NCBI GenBank assembly: GCA_963837335.1
Contig: CAWINS010000006.1
Coordinates: forward strand, 124,001-188,000
Direction: 5' to 3'
DNA length: 64,000 nt
Source: RYN-230 sp963837335
GTDB taxonomy: Bacteria; Actinomycetota; Actinomycetes; Streptosporangiales; Streptosporangiaceae
Of the stretch, positions 52,802-61,850 are shown piece by piece; within the stretch, counting starts at the first letter, position 1; each line of letters begins with the position of its first letter. The translations under genes and the position numbers were made by a program. The notes beneath the pieces were generated by a model. That model saw nothing but the letters and a program-made list of their open reading frames with translations, made no database searches and was not told the origin of the DNA.

Positions 52802-53959
52802 TCAGCTGGTCCCGGCCGGGCTGGCCCCGGCCTCGCGCTGGGCGAGGTTCGCCGCGACCTCGTCCTCCCAGGCGGCCACCGCGCGGGTGGTGTCGATCTC
52901 GAACTCATACCGGGCCGTCATCTCCGGCGTGATGGCCTCGACGTCGGTGTAGAACTGGTCATACCAGCGCCGCAGCTGGTACACCGGGCCGTCGTCCGCG
53001 CACAGCAGCGGGTTGTCGATCCGGCTCTTGTGGGTCCAGATGTCCACGTCCTGCTGGAATCCCAGGCCGACGAACTTGGCGAACTTGCCGGCCACCTTGC
53101 CCGCGTGCTCGTCCGTCAGGCCCGGTGGCTTCCTGACGATCACGCCCCACTGCAGCATGAACGAGGTCGGCGTGACCGGGTAGTGGCAGTTGATGAGGAT
53201 GCTCTCCATGGTCATGCCGCGGTAGTCGTGCCACAGTTTGTTGATCATGTAGGAGGGGCCGAAGTAGGAGGCCTCGGAGCGCAGCGCGGTTTCGTCCCCG
53301 CCCGCGGCGTAGTTCGAGCCGGTCGTGACGTCCGGCCGCGATCTGGTCTGCAGATACTGCGAGGCGATGTGTCCCTCGAGCACGTTCTTGAAGTACGTGG
53401 GGAACGCGAAGTGGATGTAGAAGAAGTGCGCCATGTCCACGACGTTGTCGACCACCTCGCGGCAGTTCGCGCCCTCGACCAGCAGCGAGTCCCAGGTCCA
53501 GTTGGTCCACCCGGGAGAGCCGACGTTCTCGATCTCCGGGATGGTCACGTCGGGCGCCGGCGGCCTGCCCTGCGGGTCATGCCAGATGAACAGGTGCCCG
53601 TTCCGCTCCAGGGTGGTCCAGGACCTGGTCCGGGCCCGCGGCGGCACCCGCCGGGCGTAGGGGATCCGGACGCACCAGCCATCCCCGCCCCAGCGCCAGT
53701 CGTGGAACGGGCAGGCGATGGCGTCGCCCTTGACCGTGCCGCGGCTCAGATCGCCGCCCATGTGCCGGCAGAACGCATCGAGCACGTGCAGGCGGCCTGC
53801 TGAGTCGGTGAAGACCACCAGCTTCGTCCCGAAGGCCGCCACCGCGTGCGGCCCCGGGTCGCGGAACGAGCTGGCGAGTCCCAGGCAGTGCCAGCCGCGG
53901 GCGAACCTGGCCGGGGGCACCCCGGTGTCGATGATCCGGACGCCGTCCCCGTCGCTCAT
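52802..53959 (-). CDS. kshA: 3-Ketosteroid 9-alpha-hydroxylase oxygenase KshA
   Basis: The 385-residue Rieske oxygenase starts at ATG 53959 behind GGAGG. The Rieske ligands are C64-x-H66 (FCRHMGG) and C83-x2-H86 (CPFHDW). The mononuclear iron site is N172-V-V-D175-M-A-H178-x4-H183. The C-terminal domain has MESILINCHYPVTPTSFMLQ. It hydroxylates C9 of ADD or AD; together with KstD this causes B-ring opening. Box 53989-54002 lies 30 bases upstream. It is the first gene of the operon with the small Cys protein and kshB, divergent from hsaA. Confidence 0.95.
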   Translation of the reverse strand: MSDGDGVRIIDTGVPPARFARGWHCLGLASSFRDPGPHAVAAFGTKLVVFTDSAGRLHVLDAFCRHMGGDLSRGTVKGDAIACPFHDWRWGGDGWCVRIPYARRVPPRARTRSWTTLERNGHLFIWHDPQGRPPAPDVTIPEIENVGSPGWTNWTWDSLLVEGANCREVVDNVVDMAHFFYIHFAFPTYFKNVLEGHIASQYLQTRSRPDVTTGSNYAAGGDETALRSEASYFGPSYMINKLWHDYRGMTMESILINCHYPVTPTSFMLQWGVIVRKPPGLTDEHAGKVAGKFAKFVGLGFQQDVDIWTHKSRIDNPLLCADDGPVYQLRRWYDQFYTDVEAITPEMTARYEFEIDTTRAVAAWEDEVAANLAQREAGASPAGTS

Positions 53960-53988
53960 GCAGGGCCTCCACGCCTCGTCTACCTGTC

Positions 53989-54002
53989 TGCAACAGGTTA
54001 TA
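53989..54002 (-). promoter_or_regulatory. KstR-type operator for the kshA operon
   Basis: TGCAACAGGTTATA matches TnnAACnnGTTnnA. It is 30 bases upstream of the kshA ATG in the kshA-hsaA gap, 55 bases from the second box. Confidence 0.8.
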
Positions 54003-54057
54003 GAATCCTTCTGCCACTTACTGTACTGTCCGCGCTCGGACACTCTTACGGACAGAC

Positions 54058-54071
54058 TAGAACATGTTCTA
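54058..54071 (+). promoter_or_regulatory. KstR-type operator for the hsaADCB operon
   Basis: TAGAACATGTTCTA is a perfect palindrome and perfect TnnAACnnGTTnnA match. The -10 candidate TAGTCT (54070-54075) overlaps its right end. Confidence 0.9.
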
Positions 54072-54122
54072 GTCTTATGGCGATGGCCAACCGTGTGCGG
54101 GCGTAATCAGGGAGGACATCCG

Positions 54123-55301
54123 GTGACCGAGAACGTCGGGCAAGCGGTAGTCGGCAGGGTGGGTGAGCTGCTGCCCATGCTGCGCGAGCGGGCGCAGCAG
54201 GCCGAAGACGCCCGGGTCGTTCCCGCGGAGTCCATCAAGGCGCTGGAGGAGGCCGGCCATTTCCGGCTGCTGCAGCCGGCCAGGTTCGGCGGCTACGAGG
54301 CGGATCCGCTGACCTTCTACAGCGCGGTCCGGCTGATCGCGAGCGCCTGCGGGTCCACCGGCTGGGTGTCCTCCGTGGTCGGCCTGCATCCCTGGCATGT
54401 GGGGCTGTTCCCGCTCCAGGCCCAGGAAGAGGTCTGGGGCGAGGACCCGGCGACCAGGATCTCCTCGTCCTACGCCCCCACCGGGAAGGCCGAGGCGGTG
54501 CCCGGCGGGCACAAGCTGTCCGGGCGCTGGAGTTTTTCCTCCGGCTGCGACCACTGCACCTGGGTGCTGCTCGGCAGCTTCGTGTTCTCCGGCGGCCAGC
54601 CGGTGGACTTCCGGACCTTCCTGCTGCCGATCCGCGACTACCGGATCGACGACGTGTGGGACACCGTCGGGCTGCGCGGCACCGGCAGCAACGACATCGT
54701 GGTCAACGACGTGCTGGTGCCCGAGCACCGCTCGCTCAGCTTCACCGACATGCACCGGTGCCGGCTCCCCGGCCAGGAAGCCAACCCGGCGCCGCTGTAC
54801 CGGCTGCCCTACGGGTCGGTGTTCTCCTACTGCATCACCACGGCGATCATCGGCATGGCGACCGGCGCCTACGACGCCCACGTGGAATACCAGCGCAAGC
54901 GGGTCCGGGCCTCCTACGCCGGGCAGAAGGCCGCCGACGACCCGCACTCCCAGGTCCGGGTGGCCACGGCCGCGGCCGAGATTGACGCCGCCTGGCTGGC
55001 GCTGGAACACAACATGACCGGGCTGATGGAGTGGGCCCGGGCCGGGGAGAAGATCCCGCTGCCGCTCCGGCTGCGCACCCGGCGCGACCAGGTGCTCGGT
55101 ACCGGGCGGTCGATCAGCGCCATTGACCTGCTGTTCGAGAACTCCGGCGGCCGGGCCCTGGCGGCGGGCACCCCGATCCAGCGGTTCTGGCGGGACGCGC
55201 ACGCCGGCCGGGTTCATGCCATCAACGACCCGGAGCGGGCCCTGTCGATGTTCGGCCGCGGCGAGTTCGGACTCGACGTCGGGCCGGACGCGATGCTCTG
55301 A
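54123..55301 (+). CDS. hsaA: 3-HSA hydroxylase, oxygenase subunit HsaA
   Basis: This 392-residue flavin-dependent monooxygenase has the acyl-CoA dehydrogenase fold: ALEEAGHFRLLQPARFGGYE, IASACGSTGWVSSVVGLHPW, WSFSSGCDHCTWVLLGSF, VGLRGTGSNDIVVNDVLVPE and FENSGGRALAAGTPIQRFWR. These are HsaA signatures. It hydroxylates 3-HSA to the catechol DHSA with reduced FMN from HsaB. GTG 54123 has GGAGG upstream. It is the first gene of the A/B-ring operon behind a perfect KstR-type box. Confidence 0.95.
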   Translation: MTENVGQAVVGRVGELLPMLRERAQQAEDARVVPAESIKALEEAGHFRLLQPARFGGYEADPLTFYSAVRLIASACGSTGWVSSVVGLHPWHVGLFPLQAQEEVWGEDPATRISSSYAPTGKAEAVPGGHKLSGRWSFSSGCDHCTWVLLGSFVFSGGQPVDFRTFLLPIRDYRIDDVWDTVGLRGTGSNDIVVNDVLVPEHRSLSFTDMHRCRLPGQEANPAPLYRLPYGSVFSYCITTAIIGMATGAYDAHVEYQRKRVRASYAGQKAADDPHSQVRVATAAAEIDAAWLALEHNMTGLMEWARAGEKIPLPLRLRTRRDQVLGTGRSISAIDLLFENSGGRALAAGTPIQRFWRDAHAGRVHAINDPERALSMFGRGEFGLDVGPDAML

Positions 55302-55313
55302 GAGGAACAGCGG

Positions 55314-56196
55314 ATGACGATGGCGCCGGGGCAGGTGGCCGCGGGCCGCTACGCCGAGGCGGGCGGCATGCGGCTGCACTACCACGAGGCGGGCCCGGCC
55401 AGGCGGCCAGCGGGGCGGCACGCCGGTGGTGATGCTGCACGGGGGCGGCCCCGGCGCGTCGGCGTGGAGCAACTTCGGCCCGAACCTGCCGGTCTTCGCG
55501 GAACGCTTCCGCACCCTGATGGTGGACCAGCCCGGCTTCGGCAAATCCGGCCGGCCGCCGGTGACCGGCAGTTACTTCACCTTCTCCGCTAACGCCCTGG
55601 CGGCGTTGCTCACCGGGCTCGGGATCGAGCGGGTGCACCTGATCGGGAACTCGCTCGGCGGCGGCACGGCCGTTCGCTTCGCCCTGGAGTACCCCGAGCG
55701 CGCGGGGCGGCTCGTGCTGATGGGACCAGGCGGCCTCAGCCTGAACCTGTTCGCGCCGGACCCCACCGAAGGGGTCAGGCGGCTGATGGAGTTCTCGGCT
55801 CCGCCCGGTCCTACCCGGGAAAAGCTCGAAGCGTTCCTGCGAACCCTGGTCTTCGACCAGCGGCTGGTGACCGACGAGCTCATCGACGAGCGGTTCGCCG
55901 CGGCCAGTGACCCCGGCGCGCTGGCCGCGATGGCGGCGATGGGTGCCTCGTTCCTGGACCCCGCCCACGCCGAGGAGGCACTCCTCTGGCGCGACGCGCA
56001 CCGGCTGCGGCAGCGTGTCCTGCTGGTCTGGGGCCGCGAAGACCGGGTCAACCCGCTGGACGGCGCGCTGGTGGCGCTCAAGACCATCCGCCGCTGCCAG
56101 CTGCACGTGTTCAGCGGCTGCGGCCACTGGGCGCAGCTGGAGAAGTTCGACGAGTTCAACCGGCTGGTGATGGGCTTCCTGGAAGGGGACAGATGA
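55314..56196 (+). CDS. hsaD: C-C bond hydrolase HsaD (DSHA hydrolase), frame broken near 55405
   Basis: ATG 55314 opens MTMAPGQVAAGRYAEAGGMR then LHYHEAG. The frame then shifts within 55396-55414 and continues VVMLHGGGPGASAWSNFGPN. The nucleophile Ser is in LIGNSLGGGTAV, Asp in VWGREDRVNPLDG and His in FSGCGHWAQLEKF, so the meta-cleavage hydrolase triad is complete. HsaD cleaves 4,9-DSHA into HHD and DOHNAA. Intact neighbours hsaA, hsaC and hsaB argue for a sequence error rather than loss. The stop overlaps the hsaC start (ATGATG). Confidence 0.9.
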
Positions 56197-57101
56197 TGGC
56201 CGCGATCCAGTCGCTGGGCTATCTGCGGATCGAGTCGGCCGACGTCGGCGCGTGGCGCGAGTTCGGCCGCGGGGTACTCGGCATGGCCGAGGGCCGCGGG
56301 CCGGACCCGGACGCGCTGTACCTGCGGATGGACGACTTTCCGGCCCGGCTGATCATCGTGGCGGGGGAGCGGGACCGGCTGCTCGCCACCGGCTGGGAGG
56401 TGACGGATGAGGACGCGCTGGCCGCGGCCGGCCGGGCGCTGGAGGCCGCCGGTGTGCCCGCCAAGGCCGGCACCAGCGCCGAGTGCGCGGACCGGCGGGT
56501 GGCGCAGTTGCTGCGGACCGAGGACCCCTCCGGCAACGCCCTGGAGATCTTCTGCGGCGCCGCGCTGGCCAACCGGCCGTTCGTGAGCGCGCAGGGAGTC
56601 CAGTTCGTCACCGGGGACATGGGGCTGGGCCACGCGGTGCTGCCCATCACCGATGACGAGGCGGCCGTCCGTTTCTACCGCGACGTCCTCGGCTTCCGGC
56701 TGCGCGACTCGATGCGGATGGCCCCGGAGCTGTTCGGCCAGCCCGCCGGCGGGCCGCCGCTGTTCATGCGGTTCCTCGGCTGCAACCCGCGGCACCACTC
56801 GCTGGCCCTGGCCCCCTTCCCGGCGGAGTCCGGGCTGGTGCACCTGATGATCGAGGTGGCCACGCTGGACGATGTCGGCCGGACGCTGGACCGCTGCGCC
56901 CGCCGGGGGGCCCCGGTCAGCGCCAGCCTGGGGCGGCACGCCAACGACCTGATGGTGTCGTTCTACGTGCGGACGCCGGGCGGGTTCGACGTGGAGTACG
57001 GCACCGACGGCCGGCTGGTCAACGACGCCACCTGGATCAGCCGGGAAACCACCGCCATCAGCCTGTGGGGGCACCGCTTCGCGGCGCCGGGCGGGCACTA
57101 A
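56193..57101 (+). CDS. hsaC: Iron-dependent extradiol dioxygenase HsaC
   Basis: This two-domain type I extradiol dioxygenase is about 301 residues long. The Fe(II) ligands are His in MGLGHAVLPI (near 146), His in NPRHHSLALAP (near 201) and Glu in GGFDVEYGTDG (near 267). The N-terminal domain is inactive, as usual. It opens the catechol ring of DHSA to 4,9-DSHA, the step before HsaD. ATG 56193 or 56196 both overlap the hsaD stop; homologues fit the second. Confidence 0.95.
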   Translation: MMAAIQSLGYLRIESADVGAWREFGRGVLGMAEGRGPDPDALYLRMDDFPARLIIVAGERDRLLATGWEVTDEDALAAAGRALEAAGVPAKAGTSAECADRRVAQLLRTEDPSGNALEIFCGAALANRPFVSAQGVQFVTGDMGLGHAVLPITDDEAAVRFYRDVLGFRLRDSMRMAPELFGQPAGGPPLFMRFLGCNPRHHSLALAPFPAESGLVHLMIEVATLDDVGRTLDRCARRGAPVSASLGRHANDLMVSFYVRTPGGFDVEYGTDGRLVNDATWISRETTAISLWGHRFAAPGGH

Positions 57102-57102
57102 G

Positions 57103-57717
57103 GTGACGGGCGCTGAGGTGGCGGGCACCTCCGGCGCGGCCGCGGTCCCCGGCCTCCCCCCGGAGCCGGATCACTTCCGTCAGGTGCTCGGGCACTTCTG
57201 CACCGGCGTCACCGTGATCACCACCGTGGATGCGGACGGGCCCGCCGGGTTTACCTGCCAGTCATTCGCGGCCGTATCCCTGGACCCGCCGCTGGTGCTG
57301 TTCTGCCCCAGCCGCTCGTCGGCCACCTGGCGGCGGATCGAGCGCACCCGGCACTTCTGCGCCAACGTGCTGGCCGAGGGGCAGCGTGAGCTGGCCCGGG
57401 TGTTCGCGGGCAGCGCGGCGGGCAAGTTCGAGGGCGTCGGCTGGGCGCCGGCCCCGGCCGGCCCGCCAGTGCTGGACGGCGCGCTCGCGTGGGTGAGCGG
57501 CGCGGTGGAGACGGTGCACGAGGCCGGCGATCACCAGGTGGTGATCGGGCGCGTCACCGGGCTCGCCGCGTGCCGGGCCGGCCCGGCGTTGCTGTTCTAC
57601 CGGGGCCGCTACGCGCTGTCCGCCGACGGGGCCGACGACGGGCCGCCGGAACTGGTCGACACCCTGCTCGCCTGGCCCCGCCACGCCGACTGGATTACCG
57701 CGACACGGCTCAGCTGA
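57103..57717 (+). CDS. hsaB: Flavin reductase HsaB
   Basis: This 204-residue flavin reductase has HFCTGVTVITTVDADGPAGF, the FMN-binding TCQSFAAVSLDPPLVLFCP, FCANVLAEGQRELARVFAG and HQVVIGRVTGLAACRAGPAL. It supplies reduced FMN to HsaA. The N-terminus is about 15 residues longer than usual, so the GTG at 57103, one base after the hsaC stop, may not be the only start. Its end overlaps a sigma factor remnant. Confidence 0.93.
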   Translation: MTGAEVAGTSGAAAVPGLPPEPDHFRQVLGHFCTGVTVITTVDADGPAGFTCQSFAAVSLDPPLVLFCPSRSSATWRRIERTRHFCANVLAEGQRELARVFAGSAAGKFEGVGWAPAPAGPPVLDGALAWVSGAVETVHEAGDHQVVIGRVTGLAACRAGPALLFYRGRYALSADGADDGPPELVDTLLAWPRHADWITATRLS

Positions 57718-57977
57718 AGGAGGTCGGGCGGGCGCTGGCAGCGCTTCGCCGCGGCGAGCGTGAGGTTATCGCGTTGTGCGTCTGGTCGGAGCTGGACTAC
57801 GCCACGGCCGCCAGGGCGCTTGGGGTGCCGGTCGGGACCGTGCGATCCCGGCTGTTCCGGGCGCGCCGCAAACTCAGCAAGCTGGTGCCCGCGGGCAGGG
57901 AACCCGCGGGCGGCCGTGAACAGGTACCAGGTGAACGCGAGAATGCGGCCCGGCCGACATCGGAGGGAACCTCATGA
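57714..57977 (+). pseudogene. Remnant of an ECF sigma factor (region 4 only)
   Basis: Only the C-terminal part is present: GRALAALRRGEREVIALCVW, DYATAARALGVPVGTVRSRL and FRARRKLSKLV, a sigma-70 region 4 helix-turn-helix. Region 2 is absent; the frame runs straight back into hsaB without a start codon. It is a 5'-truncated copy fused behind the steroid operon, followed by a remnant of its usual partner gene. Confidence 0.7.
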
Positions 57978-58291
57978 ACGCCGACGACCCCCGCCGCACG
58001 GACGTGGCCGAACTGGCCCGGCTGCTGCAGGCCCCGCCCGAACGCGACCTCCCGGCCGGCCGCCAGCAGGCTCTCAAGGAGCACCTGATCAGTGAACTGC
58101 GCCTCGCCGAGGCTCCACCAGCAGGCCAGGCCGCTTCGCTCCGCCGCCGCAAGGCGATGACCCTCATCGCAGCCGCGGGGGTCGCTGCGCTGGCCGCGGT
58201 CGCTAGGTCAGCGCGCGTGGTCCGGCTGTTCGGTGCTCATGATGACGCTTGCTTGTGCTCCGCCAGCGTCTTCCCGGTCGGGCCGGCGTGA
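57974..58291 (+). pseudogene. Truncated partner of the sigma factor (CU044_5270-like N-terminus)
   Basis: ATG 57974 overlaps the sigma remnant stop. It begins MNADDPRRTDVAELARLLQA, then PERDLPAGRQQALKEHLISE and one helix AMTLIAAAGVAALAAVA. This resembles the N-terminus of CU044_5270-type membrane proteins encoded after ECF sigma genes. After about 58200 the similarity ends, and the frame runs into the convergent secreted repeat gene. It is probably non-functional. Confidence 0.6.
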
Positions 58292-59403
58292 TCGTAGTTC
58301 CAGAAGCCTACGGCGGTGCACGTGCCGGGGGCCGTGCAGGACACCCCGTTTAGTCCTTCTTCCTGGGCGTTGGCCGGGCTGGGAGTGGGCTCAATCGTCC
58401 AGGTGCCCCCGTTCCATTTCTCGGCCACGGCTGAGACGTCGGCGATCCCGGTAGCGGTGCAGGCGGTCGCGGTCGCGCAGGACACGGATTGCAGGATCGT
58501 GTCCGTCGCGCCCGCCGGGTTGGGTGTCGGCTGGATCGTCCACTGGGTGCCGTTCCAGCGCTCGGCCAGCGTCAGCTCCACGGGGATGCTGACCTGGTAA
58601 TTCCCGGTGGCCGTGCAAAGATTGGCTGATGAGCAGGAGACCGCGTTCACAGCGGCGCTAGCGGCTCCCGGGGGTGTAGTCGGCGTGGGCAGGATCGACC
58701 ATGTACTGCCGTTCCATTTCTCGGCCAGTGGGCCAGTGAGAGATGACCCCACGGCGGTGCAGGAAGTGGCAGACGGGCAGGACACGCTGCCCAGGCTTGG
58801 GTCGTCCGTTGTCGCGCCCGAGGTGGGGTTCGGCTGGATCGACCATTCAGTGCCGTTCCAGCGTTCCACTAGTGATCCGGTCGCGCCGCCGCTGGCGAGG
58901 TACTGCCCCACGGCAGTGCAGGCGGACGCTGAGCTGCAGGAGACGCCCGCAAATGTAGCCTCTAGGGCCGTCGCGGGGATAGGCGTGGGCAGGATCGTCC
59001 AGGCGGTGCCATTCCAGGACTCCGCGAGCGGGCCTGCAGACGCTTGCCACCCGACCGCCATGCACCGGGAGGCCGATGAGCAGGACACCCCGGTCAGCAC
59101 GCTGGTCTTCCACTTTGGAAGTGGTACTGGCACAGGCTGGATAACCCATGTGGTGCCATTCCATTTCTCGGCTAGCGGGACTCCTTTATTAGTCTGGCCA
59201 TGGCCAGAGGACTTAGTCTTGTAGGAGCCCACGGCGGTGCAGGCCGCTGACCGGCAGGACACGCTCACCAGGCTGCTGCCTGCGGCCGGATTGGGCGTGG
59301 GCTGGATGGCCCAGCCGGTGCCAGCGGACGCTGATGCTGCCCCCATCACTGCCAGCAGCGTCACTCCGGTTCCCAGTGCCAACAGCTTGGTCCGCAGTCT
59401 CAT
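58237..59403 (-). CDS. Secreted repeat protein with about seven SxSC...CTAVG...WNGTxWxIQPTP units
   Basis: ATG 59403 begins a signal peptide (TKLLALGTGVTLLAVMGAAS, Ala-x-Ala site). The mature part is about seven repeats of some 50 residues, each with SVSCxSxxxCTAVG and a following AExWNGTxWxIQPTPxP. The paired Cys in each unit probably form disulfides outside the cell. The fold is likely a beta-propeller or solenoid. Such proteins occur widely in soil actinomycetes and have no known function. It overlaps the convergent truncated gene by 55 bp. Confidence 0.75.
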   Translation of the reverse strand: MRLRTKLLALGTGVTLLAVMGAASASAGTGWAIQPTPNPAAGSSLVSVSCRSAACTAVGSYKTKSSGHGQTNKGVPLAEKWNGTTWVIQPVPVPLPKWKTSVLTGVSCSSASRCMAVGWQASAGPLAESWNGTAWTILPTPIPATALEATFAGVSCSSASACTAVGQYLASGGATGSLVERWNGTEWSIQPNPTSGATTDDPSLGSVSCPSATSCTAVGSSLTGPLAEKWNGSTWSILPTPTTPPGAASAAVNAVSCSSANLCTATGNYQVSIPVELTLAERWNGTQWTIQPTPNPAGATDTILQSVSCATATACTATGIADVSAVAEKWNGGTWTIEPTPSPANAQEEGLNGVSCTAPGTCTAVGFWNYDHAGPTGKTLAEHKQASS

Positions 59404-59606
59404 GGTTCCCCTGCCCCCTGAAGGCCCGTCATGCGACCTTGCGTTCCCTTTGGCCATGACTGTCGCAGTCTGCGCAGGTTCGGGCGCTAAGCGCAACCCC
59501 GCATCCCGGCCAGTCCACGCTCGACGCGCTCAGGTCCGCCGCGGAGAGCCACCGCTGAGCCACCTCGCCGGCCACCTCGCCGGCCGGCTCCGGCAGGCCC
59601 GCCAGG

Positions 59607-60776
59607 TTAGCTGCCGAGCACGGCCGTCGCGATTCTCGCGATGTGCTCAGCGGGCTGGCCGAAGAGCTGCGCTGCGCCATGGGCCCGCTTGAGGTAGCGG
59701 TGAGCGTCGTGTTCCCAGGTGATGCCGATGGCGCCGTGCAATTGGATCATCTCGCCCGCCACTTTCAGCAGGACCTCCGAGCAGTACGCCTTGGCTGCGG
59801 CCGCGTGGAGGCTGAGGTCCGGGGCCTCACCTGTGGTGTCGTCCGCGCTGGTGCCGTCGGCGGTGGTGCCGGCCGCGGCGGCGTCCGCGGCGGCATAGGA
59901 AAGCGCCCGGGCCGACTCCACCAGCACGTGCAGGTCGGCCATCCGGTGCTGGAGGGCCTGGAAACTGCCGATGGCCTGGCCGAACTGCACCCGGGTCTGG
60001 GTATGGGCGACTGTCAGCTCCAGGGCCCGCTGCGCCGCGCCCACCTGCTCGCCGCTGAGCGCGATGCAGGCCAGGTCGCGCGCCCGGGCCAGGGCGGTGC
60101 TGGCGCCCATGCTGCAGGGCGTGCTGGTGCCCGGGCTGTCGTCTGGGGCGCCGCCGGTCCCGATGAGCTGGCCGGCCGCCCCGGCCAGCCGGACCACGGC
60201 CAGCCGGCGGCTGGTGTCCATGGTTGTCACCGGGGTGCGGGTGACACCGCCGCCGAGCGGGTCCACCTCGAACAGGGCGATCCCGTCCGGCGTGTGCGCG
60301 GCGGCCAGCAGCACGTCCGCGACATCACCGTCGAGTACGTAGTGCGCCTCGCCGGTCAGCGCCCAGCCGCCCGGGGAGGGCCGGGCCTCGCAGGCCGCCT
60401 CGCCCGGGTCCCAGCGCCCCGCCGGCCCGGTCCACGCCACCGCGGCAATGGCCGGGCCGGCGGCGATCGCGGGCAGCAGGCGCTGGCACGCCGCCTCGTC
60501 GCCGGTGGCCAGCAGCGCCTGAGCGGCCAGGACCGCCGACCCGAGCAGTGCAGACGGGGTCAGCGCCCGCCCGAGTTCCTCCATCACGATGTGCGTCTCG
60601 GCCGGGCCGGCCCCGGCTCCGGCGTAGCGTTCGGGGATGGCGAGGCCGGCCGCACCGATCTCGCCGCACAGGCGCGGCCACAAAGACCGGCCGCTGCCTT
60701 CCCCCTGCCGCTGCTGCCGCGCCAGCAGCCCGCGGACCGCGTCGCGCAGGTCCCGCTGCTCGCTGGTCAGGTCCAT
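59607..60776 (-). CDS. Acyl-CoA dehydrogenase (third of three in operon)
   Basis: ATG 60776 starts MDLTSEQRDLRDAVRGLLAR and overlaps the previous gene by 10 bp. The protein has LAIPERYAGAGAGPAETHIV, the FAD-domain helix RVQFGQAIGSFQALQHRMAD and LHGAIGITWEHDAHRYLKRA near the C-terminus. The length of about 389 is normal. A 20-residue Thr/Asp-rich insert (TTADGTSADDTTGEAPD) lies in the helical domain. Steroid ACADs are often heterotetramers encoded in pairs; here three occur in a row, so subunit pairing is unclear. Confidence 0.85.
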   Translation of the reverse strand: MDLTSEQRDLRDAVRGLLARQQRQGEGSGRSLWPRLCGEIGAAGLAIPERYAGAGAGPAETHIVMEELGRALTPSALLGSAVLAAQALLATGDEAACQRLLPAIAAGPAIAAVAWTGPAGRWDPGEAACEARPSPGGWALTGEAHYVLDGDVADVLLAAAHTPDGIALFEVDPLGGGVTRTPVTTMDTSRRLAVVRLAGAAGQLIGTGGAPDDSPGTSTPCSMGASTALARARDLACIALSGEQVGAAQRALELTVAHTQTRVQFGQAIGSFQALQHRMADLHVLVESARALSYAAADAAAAGTTADGTSADDTTGEAPDLSLHAAAAKAYCSEVLLKVAGEMIQLHGAIGITWEHDAHRYLKRAHGAAQLFGQPAEHIARIATAVLGS

Positions 60777-61825
60777 GCCGCCGGCCCGGCGATGGCGGCC
60801 ATGACCCGGGCCCGGTGCTCCGCCTGGCTTCCCCAGGCCCCGGCCAGCGCGCGGACCTTCGTCAGCCACAGGTGCAGGTCATGCTCCTGGGTGTAGCCGA
60901 TCGCACCATGGATCTGCAGCGCCACCCGGGCCGCCCGGTACGCGGCGTCCGTGCAGGCAATCTTGGCGGCGGAGACATCCCTGTTGCTGGGCATCCTGCT
61001 ATCAGGTTCGGCGTCCCCGGGCGCCGGGTCCGCCTGGGCCTGGTCATCGAGTGCGGCAGCCGCCGCGTCGAGCAGCGGCCGGGCGAACTCCAGACCGATC
61101 GCCACGTCGGCGAGGTGGTGCTTGACGGCCTGGAATGACCCGATCGGCTGGCCGAACTGGGAGCGCTGGGTGGCCTGCAGGACGCTGGCCTCCAGCAGGG
61201 CCCGGCCCGCGCCGAGAAGTTGCGCCGCGCAGGCCAGCGTGCCTGCCTCCAGCGCCCGGGCGGCAGCGGCGGCCGCCGCGGGACCGCGGGCCAGCACCTG
61301 CCCGGCATCCGTCTGCCACAGCCACCGGGCGGGGTCCACCGACGGGTACCGGACCGCCGCCGTGGCGAGCCGCAGGACGTCCCCGTCGGCCAGCAGGATG
61401 AGGTCCGCCGCGTCCGCGTCCACCGCGAAGGGCAGCCGGGGTGGCAGCGCCAGGGTGGCGATCTGCTCTCCGGCGGCCAGGCCCGGCAGCCACTGGGCCG
61501 CCAGCGATTCATCCGCCACGCGCTGCTGCGCCAGGGTGGCCAGCAGGACCGGGATCGCCGCGACGGACTCGGGGACCGGCCCGGGCAACGCGTGATGCCC
61601 AAGTTCCTCGCAGGCGACGGCCATGTCCTGCGCGCTGGCGCCGAGCCCGCCCCAGCGTTCCGGTACCGCGAGAGCGGTGACACCGAGGCCGGCGAGCTTC
61701 CGCCACAGCGCCTGGCCGGGCGCACGGTCGCCAGCCGCCCACCGGCGCGCGGCGCCGGGTACGTCGGCCGCGGCGAGCGCATCATGCAGGGAGACGCCGA
61801 ACTGTTCCTGCTCCGCGGTCCTCAC
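60767..61825 (-). CDS. Acyl-CoA dehydrogenase (second in operon)
   Basis: GTG 61825 opens a 352-residue ACAD, with LAGLGVTALAVPERWGGLGA, RSQFGQPIGSFQAVKHHLAD and ALQIHGAIGYTQEHDLHLWL. It is shorter than its neighbours and the middle beta-domain is compressed, as in the non-catalytic subunit of heteromeric steroid ACADs. It overlaps the next gene, so translation is coupled. Confidence 0.85.
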   Translation of the reverse strand: MRTAEQEQFGVSLHDALAAADVPGAARRWAAGDRAPGQALWRKLAGLGVTALAVPERWGGLGASAQDMAVACEELGHHALPGPVPESVAAIPVLLATLAQQRVADESLAAQWLPGLAAGEQIATLALPPRLPFAVDADAADLILLADGDVLRLATAAVRYPSVDPARWLWQTDAGQVLARGPAAAAAAARALEAGTLACAAQLLGAGRALLEASVLQATQRSQFGQPIGSFQAVKHHLADVAIGLEFARPLLDAAAAALDDQAQADPAPGDAEPDSRMPSNRDVSAAKIACTDAAYRAARVALQIHGAIGYTQEHDLHLWLTKVRALAGAWGSQAEHRARVMAAIAGPAAWT

Positions 61826-61850
61826 CCGGCCGTCCCTCTCGAGCCCGTCT

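Noticed and set aside
57714..57977. Functional short sigma factor
   Set aside because: Region 2 and a start codon are missing and the frame derives from read-through of hsaB.
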